64,000 nt of DNA from Macrotrachela quadricornifera (Eukaryota; Rotifera; Eurotatoria; Philodinida; Philodinidae): positions 464,271 to 528,270 of the forward strand of contig JAJEKB010021802.1 in the NCBI GenBank assembly GCA_022393335.1, read 5' to 3'. Numbering within the stretch: the first letter of the stretch is position 1; the number at the start of each line of letters is the position of its first letter. This document shows, one piece after another, positions 58,079 to 64,000 of this stretch. The position numbers were made by a program, and so were the translations under genes. Under the pieces are notes generated by a model that saw only the letters and a program-made list of their open reading frames with translations, was not told where the DNA came from and made no database searches.

Positions 58079-59640
58079 TCTTTTTTTTTTGACAATTATG
58101 TAATAATCACAGATAGTAGTAGTATATTGCTTTATTTATTTATCATGTAAAGTGGAGAGTGGAGAAAAGGTTAGAATGGTGAAAAAAAGACTTAGATGAA
58201 CTTCGTCTCCGTAGTCATACAAAAAAAAAACCACATATATGAATTCATACAGATGGTACAAAAGATACAATTTAAAAAGTTTGAACTGAGTTACAATGAA
58301 ATAGTCGAAGGGATATCAACGTATAAGATTAGTACTTCACTGATCGCCTCAACACAACTGACAAGGTTGCTATACACGACAGAATCGGATGTTAGCATAC
58401 AACTTTTCATCCTTACATACTTCGCTTTATACATAACAAAAAACGTAATCAAATAAAGATGGTTGACAGAATTGAAGAAGCTCAATAATACGATTTGATG
58501 TTCTTCCTTTGCCTACAATTTCACGCTTTTCATTCAAAAGATCTGGATTCAGAAAGTACTCTTGCAAAAATAATAAATATAATTTATGTTGGATGAAATC
58601 GGCAATTACCGAAGGATTTGTACGAATAAATGTAGTTAATAATTTGGAATAGTGTATTTGTGTAAGTGATTTCATCGATTTATATTTTGACAGATTAGCT
58701 ACTTCGTCGTTTGTACCATCGTGCCATCTATGTATAGTACGAAATACTCTACGGTTCAATGCTTCGAGTTGTAGCTGTTTATTATAAGTAAGAATAGGGT
58801 ATATATGTAATAAAGATTGATAATATGGACGAATATATGCATGATATAATCGATAAGAAACCTCTTCTGATAACATTCGAGTGTTCGATAATCTTTTAAA
58901 TACGACGATGTTTCTATGAATTTTTGCCTTAATATAGTCAAGATGATAATTGAAAGATAATCGAGCGTCGAGAATAACGCCTAGATATTTAAATTTAGGT
59001 GCATGCTCGATAATATTGTTGTCACAATAAATAATCGGAATGTTAGGCGAGACTTGTCGATGGAAAAGGGTCCAGAAAGTCTTTTTAAAGTTGATAGGTT
59101 GTTTCCAGGTGATAGAGTAGTTATATAAGTCTTTGAGCACCTTGGTAATCATTTGAGAAAGACGTGGAATTAATACTTTAGATGACCATGTGGCTGAGGG
59201 TGAAAAAACTACAGCTAGATCATCAGCAAAAAGGTGTTTGAAGTGGATGTTCGATATTGCATTTAATATATCGTAATGAAATACAATAAAAAGAACTGGA
59301 CCTACACAAGACCCTTGAGGTACTCCCTTGAATAATAAAAAATGATCAGATCTAGTCCCGTTCACCTCTATAAAAGCAGAACGTTTTAAGAGATATCGTC
59401 GAAGCCAAGCTATAATATATAACGGACAATTCACACGCTTCAATTTAAGCCATAAGCCTTTAAACCATAACTGGTTAAAGGCTGACTTAAAATCGATAAA
59501 TAAAGCTGCTGCAGCTGTGTTCAAAGACAGGCCTTGTCCGATTTGATCGATATGTAATAACCACAGATCAGATGGTAGTATACAATTGATTTTATTTGAA
59601 TTTTCTAATTAAAATCAGTTATAATTTTATATTTGTAAGA
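58079..59640 (-). mobile_element. 5'-truncated non-LTR retrotransposon with reverse transcriptase
   Basis: The open frame 58427-59524 (extending without a stop to about 59610) encodes the reverse transcriptase core. In order: motif A FIDFKSAF, the conserved GVPQGS of motif B, the catalytic FADDL of motif C (F in place of Y), and a YLGVILD thumb-side motif. A C-terminal region (RRVFRTIHRWHDGTN) follows. This pattern is that of jockey/CR1-like LINEs. The endonuclease and the fingers of the polymerase are missing, so the copy is 5'-truncated. A run of ten T at 58081-58090 on the plus strand may be the poly(A) tail. The frame is intact, which suggests a recent insertion compared with its decayed surroundings. 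I could not see a target-site duplication. Confidence 0.85.
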
Positions 59641-59839
59641 AATAAACCATACTTCGTTTTTCATCTAATCCCAGGTTGAAAGAGCCCGATCGTAAACGAT
59701 CGTGCGCAAAGAAATACCGCTGTATATTACCGTATTGCCTGTCTCAGTATTACGATTGTATCGTAAACTTATACAGACTCCGCATTCATCGACCTTGGAT
59801 TCTTTAACACGTTGAAAATAACTAATTAGACTGAATATT
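59641..59839. other. Unassigned stretch next to the LINE 5' end
   Basis: Contains a small palindrome (CGATCGTAAACGATCG at 59688-59703) in a slightly GC-richer patch. Its relation to the retrotransposon is unclear. Confidence 0.3.
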
Positions 59840-60078
59840 GTTCAATTATTAAACAAGTTATTACTTAAATGTTGACAATCTTGATTTTCGCTTAATAATT
59901 TTAATAGTATATCTGATGCTGATCGATTTCGATTAATTAGTAAACCAAATGCTTGTCTAATATTATTATGTTCTGTAGATGTTCATCCTCCAACAAATAA
60001 ATTGATATTCTTAATATTATTAAATTTGAATGATTGTTGTGAATGAGGAGGTAGTCAATTAAAAGTTACGTCATATGT
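59840..60078 (-). pseudogene. Fragment of a split pseudogene, upstream part
   Basis: The minus-strand frame reads YDVTFN-stop-LPPHSQQSFKFN, NIKNINLFVGG-stop-TSTEH, NNIRQAFGLLINRNRSASDI and LLKLLSENQDCQHLSNN. The two stops are TGA at positions where Trp fits, and the rest is open. Family not recognised. It may belong with the fragment at 57915-58078. Confidence 0.45.
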
Positions 60079-60166
60079 TTTATGTCTTTCACATTCTACT
60101 TTATTTTATGAAAAACATCGATATATATGTTGCATGACACATAGAGAGGAAAGGAAACGAAAATCG

Positions 60167-60901
60167 TAGTGGTGTAACCACCAGGGAGCACGAGGGTGCA
60201 ATGCCCCCCTGTAAATTTTTTGATCCGAAACGAACAAACACTTCTACAACCATCGCGAGTGTGATCGCCTTTGGCGGCATAAATATTGAGACATTTTCTA
60301 AGCTTTATATGAAGATTCTTCTTTCTGTAACTTAGACATGCAAAAATTTCGAAAAAGCACGAATTTATAAATGAATAGAACAAACTACTGACCTTTCTTT
60401 GTCTGAGTCGGTTTTGATGAAATTTTCAAGCAAAACAGCAGTTTTCGTTAACATTTTCACACGTTCTTTACAGAAATCTCTTCCAAACACCAAAATTATT
60501 GAGGAAATACCAAAAAAACTATTATTTTGGTCAAAAATCTCGTCAAAGCTGAAAATAACAAAAGCATTGGGTACTATATTCGTTTTATTCACAAAATCGG
60601 AGCTTTAGAAGATCTCTGTATATTTGCGAATCCTTACAAAAAAAGTAGAATTTTTTTTAAAAATCTTCCAAAAGTTTTCGCTTCAAGGAAAACTATGCAC
60701 AGTTCTTTGGTAATTTATAGAGCTTCTTGAGCGCCAAAACCTTTGTATGAAATTCGTCTGGAAAAAGCAAAATTTTCTTGGATTTTCGGCATTGGATAGA
60801 TTAGATTGTGTTCTGGTCAGAAAAGCTTTTGAACATCTCTGAGCGCAAAAACTCTAGGAGAAGCCATGCTCTTCTGTAATTTTTTTCTGGTTACACCACC
60901 A
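60167..60901. mobile_element. hAT-like non-autonomous element, about 735 bp
   Basis: The left end TAGTGGTGTAACCACCAGGG and the right end CTGGTTACACCACCA are inverted repeats of about 14 bp; the left end is followed by GGTGCAATGCCCCCC, a context common in hAT elements. I could not find an 8-bp target duplication, so the boundaries may be off by a few bases. Weak open frames inside (60096-60730, both strands) lack a transposase motif. Confidence 0.55.
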
Positions 60902-60960
60902 GCCTATAAGGATCTGGTATGAAAGTAAATTTTAAGGTCATGTTCTGTTCCACTATTTTA

Positions 60961-61188
60961 CGAACAAAACAAGGTGTGATCCGTAGCGATTAGAGATTCC
61001 CGAGAGTCCTCTATAATTTGCTCTGAACAATCAAATGTTGTATTCTAACAATACGGGACGATTAGACATAGAGGAGGGAAAGGAAGAGTTTTTGCTTATT
61101 ATTAGAAGAAAATATCAGTTTGTTTAGGGCAAATTGTATAGGAGTCTTAGAAGCCTCTAATCGATACGGCAACACTGTGTTTTGTCCG
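60961..61188. mobile_element. Foldback MITE with TA flanks, about 228 bp
   Basis: The left arm CGAACAAAACAAGGTGTGAT, CGTAGCGATTAGAG, GAGTCCTCTATAATTTGC pairs in reverse complement with the right arm GCAAATTGTATAGGAGTC, CTCTAATCGATACGG, CACTGTGTTTTGTCCG. TA lies just outside both ends (60959-60960 and 61189-61190). The loop is about 70 bp. Confidence 0.75.
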
Positions 61189-63045
61189 TACATTAGTGTA
61201 AATACGATTATATCAGTCATTAATTATCAATATTAATGTTAATGATTCCTTCTTAGGTCGGTCGGTTTGGGTATCAAGTTTGAGTTAGATATCAAAGGTT
61301 TCTATCCATAATGCACACAAAATCGTAAAAACCAAACAATACCCAAACGGTTTTAGGTTGATGCATATCTATCTGTATATAATTTTGTTTCTTTTGGGAA
61401 AATAATTGTAAGAAGAATTTTTTCTGTATGAAGATTTATAGTAAAAAATGCACAAAGCTGTTTTTTCCTAGTCTAATCAATTTGTTGACGTCAATCTCAG
61501 TAAACACTAATATATGATAATGCACATTTTACTTTCATTAATATATTTTTCTAACGCACTTCGAAATGAGTTCCTCTTTTTTAACATGATTATTTCATAA
61601 TCGACGTGTCTGTTATGTGTTCGCGTATGTATAGGTAAGGATTCATGCCTATTCTTTTTCATGATTTCTTCTCCATGAGTGTACGCAAACATGGAAAAAA
61701 GTCAGTTTTATTATGCAAATTCCTTCTGTTCAGGCACTCAACTCTTGTCAATTAGATCTAAACTGTAGTTATTCTTTTTTGACGTCAGAAATCCTAAGAA
61801 GAAGAATTTTATAGCTGAATTTTGAAGGATTCTAACAGATTCTATAAATTTGCGTTTGAGTATACGAAAAAGTGATGATGAAGATTTTCATACATAACAT
61901 GACTGGTAAAAAGCGTGGTAATACTTGTTTTTACAATATGATTTCATTGTCGAATTTTTCAACACTAGGTTTATTCCAAGTCGAGATATAATGTTTGGCC
62001 TATATTTTATGATCATCCACAATTTTGTGTCTTTTTTTTGCATATACAATGAAGCTATGATAATATAGTCGCATATATCATAAAAGACTGTTCAGGCACA
62101 GAAAACAAAAAGAAGATTGATATCTCTTTGTACAGTCATTGATCATTGATTTCTCTCTAACGAAACTTAGAACAAAGGAATCAAATGCGAGATATAACGT
62201 GACTGATAGATGGCGCCACTATTTTCGTTCATTTTATAGAGGTTATTTTACATGGTAAGGACGGAAAAAATGCGTTCACATTCAGAATTGTTGAGGTGAT
62301 CATAAAGGAGGGGTGTTAACTAATAGAAGTTTTACTGTAAATCAGATTTTCTTGCTCCTGAGAGTGAATGTGACATAAACAAAACATTAACACCCATATT
62401 CATGCATTCTAATGCCTTCGTTTAATAAAACATACACAACCTATAAGCAAAAACAGAAGAGAGACATATACGTTTCCGTTTTCTTCATCACTTTGGCGTT
62501 GAGTCTCTCTTATGATAGAGTCTTCCTAGGTATCTCTCACGTATCTCAACTATTTTTTGTTAGTAGATATTACGTAGTGTCCTATCAGCTGACGTGTAGA
62601 ATAGATAATAATTAGGAATATGAGCTATATAAATTCGAATCAAAATTTGCTGGTGAAAGTTTAAATTAAATATTTATTGAAGCGACATTTAAGAAAAAGA
62701 TTGTCTTTTTATGATGATAAACTAAATTTGAATAAAATAATAAATAACACGAGATTTTGTAAGATATTCATTTTTACTAATGTATTACGTAAAATCATAT
62801 TATAGGATTTTATTTTTCAGTATCTATATACATTGATTTTGAGAAAAAAAATCGAGCCGTTCTTTGAGTATAAAAATGAATGAATGTTACGCACATCAAA
62901 TTACGTTCGTACTTTCGATCAAAAAAATATTTTATTTTGCAGGTATAAATACAATAAAAAATGTAACAAAGGTTTTAATTTAGCAAAATACAGGATCTAC
63001 ATATACAATACAAGCGAAAATAATACTTTGTATTTTTCTCAAATT
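61189..63045. other. Gene-poor region
   Basis: About 1.85 kb with no supported gene. Short frames (61507-61692, 62412-62615, 62884-63072) show no motif. The last 100 bp should contain the 3' UTR of the coiled-coil gene. Confidence 0.4.
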
Positions 63046-64000
63046 TTAAAAGGTGGTATTATCTTGTGGTGATTTGACTTCCGTTTCAACATGTTGAGCA
63101 GCGGCAATTGGTGCTGCAGGTGTAGTCGTAAGGTCAGATGCTCTATAAATAAGTTGTTATTATTATGATAAATAATCTTTAAAAACAAAATTACCCAGTA
63201 ACTGTACCAAAAGCAGTTGCAGCTTCTTCAGCTGGTTTTGGAAATGTTGGAGCCAATATTAACTCCCCTGGGCTATATATTATAAAATTATTCTCTTTTC
63301 TAAAATAAACTTCTAAATTTTACCTTCTCACTACTATCTGCTTTTGACTATCAGGAATAGTTGTAACTTGTTGTTCATTTGTTGTTATAACGGTTCCTGT
63401 ACTACCAGCAGCTTGTGCTTGAGAAGTAATTATAGTAGTAGTTGTTGATTGTAATAAATTTTGAGTTTCTTGTTGACCTAATACAGCAACTTGATCTGTA
63501 AGATTAGCAATATCTTGTTTAGCATGTTCTTGTGCTTCAACTAAAACATGTAATTTAGCTGCATTAGCTTGATCATTTAAAACATCAATTTGTCGTTTAG
63601 CTTCAGACAAAATTAATTGTTGTTTAGCTTGTAAATCACGTTCTAAATCAGCTAAAGTTTTAGCTTTAACTTCATCTAAAGCTTCAACTGCTTTTTGTAA
63701 TTGAAGTTTATATTCATTATCAATTATTAAATGACGACGATTTGCATCAACTAATAATTGATCTTGTTGACGTTGTGTATCTGCAAGAACATCGGCAATA
63801 GATTTTTGAACCTTTTTTTTTTGAAAAAAAGAAAATTAAAAAGAAATTAATCAAGAAAAATGAAATTACTTGTTCATTTATTTCTGCTGTGCGTGCTCGA
63901 GAATATTGATCAACTTGTGAGTGTGTTGTACTTAATTGTGATAATAAATTATTAATATTAAGTTTATTAGTTATTGCGGCATTTGCCTGAGTTTCAGATG
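63046..64000 (-). CDS. Ala/Gln-rich coiled-coil protein, 3' part (5' end outside window)
   Basis: Four exons are visible: 63870-64000 (continuing beyond the window), 63324-63811, 63195-63272 and 63046-63142, with consistent phases. The central exon is one long amphipathic helix rich in Ala, Gln, Asp, Lys and Leu (VQKSIADVLADTQRQQDQLL, YKLQLQKAVEALDEVKAKTL, KAKQQ-type segments, AKLHVLVEAQEHAKQDIANL). It leads into a Thr-rich low-complexity tail (TTTTIITSQAQAAGSTGTVI), and a Pro/Ala-rich end (TTPAAPIAAAQHVETEVKS). No cysteines and almost no aromatic residues are seen in this part. The architecture recalls soluble helical stress proteins such as tardigrade CAHS, but I have no homology evidence. 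It could equally be an ordinary cytoplasmic coiled-coil protein. Confidence 0.6.

Noticed and set aside
54856..60078. TGA read as Trp (variant nuclear code)
   Set aside because: Intact genes here use TGG, the GPCR terminates at TGA, and the affected loci also carry TAA/TAG stops and frameshifts.
1..64000. tRNA, rRNA or CRISPR features
   Set aside because: I saw no tRNA box pairs with a foldable cloverleaf, no rRNA-like conserved blocks and no regularly spaced identical repeats.

Overview
The window looks like a stretch of an AT-rich metazoan nuclear genome. Genes on both strands carry many short introns of about 50-60 bp with GTAAG or GTATGT donors, and they encode clearly animal proteins: an RBFOX splicing factor, POFUT1, the ciliary protein CFAP58, Integrator subunit 10, a neuronal calcium sensor and a GPCR. 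I infer a bdelloid rotifer, because of a decayed NHL-repeat gene, a B-box plus propeller-like gene, secreted repeat proteins, bacterial- and fungal-like single-exon enzymes, and many small foldback transposons. No database search was possible, so the taxon is an inference.

Layout. 1-3.5 kb: gene-poor, with a foldback element and a degenerate ~50-bp tandem repeat. 3.9-4.9 kb: single-exon rhodopsin-like GPCR (+). 6.3-6.8 kb: long palindromic element. 7.2-8.0 kb: disrupted secreted-protein gene (-). 10.2-10.9 kb: SGNH/GDSL esterase of bacterial type (+). 12.7-14.2 kb: mucin-like membrane protein with a series of Thr-rich phase-1 exons (-). 14.8-19.2 kb: CFAP58 (-). 19.6-20.3 kb: 5' part of POFUT1 (+), cut by a 10-N assembly gap. 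20.4-23.8 kb: 3' part of a secreted multidomain gene (+). 24.9-25.8 kb: divergent neuronal calcium sensor (-). 27.9-33.9 kb: RBFOX (-), with a nested transposon and UGCAUG motifs in its introns. 36.6-37.6 kb: fungal-like fatty acid/sterol hydroxylase (+). 38-43 kb: repeat-rich, with one small GC-rich three-exon gene (-). 43.4-44.7 kb: B-box protein (+). 45.1-45.5 kb: candidate neuropeptide precursor (-). 46.0-48.8 kb: INTS10 (-). 49.2-51.2 kb: novel type I membrane protein (-). 51.2-54.3 kb: gene-poor, microsatellite-rich. 54.4-61.2 kb: a graveyard of broken genes and transposons (zinc-finger relic, NHL fragment, CDC40/PRP17 pseudogene, mariner, G/C-run MITE, non-LTR reverse transcriptase, another split pseudogene, hAT-like and foldback elements). 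63.0-64.0 kb: 3' part of an Ala/Gln-rich coiled-coil protein (-).

For CFAP58, INTS10, RBFOX, the mucin-like gene, the membrane protein, the calcium sensor and the two small genes I joined the exons by hand. In each case the coding lengths sum to a multiple of three with consistent intron phases, which supports the models. The genes are ordinary single-copy cellular genes and do not form one pathway. I did not find one clear novel multi-gene system. The best candidates for new biology are the amidated-peptide precursor, the GC-rich small gene, the coiled-coil protein, and the repeated Trp-to-TGA decay pattern in the pseudogenes.
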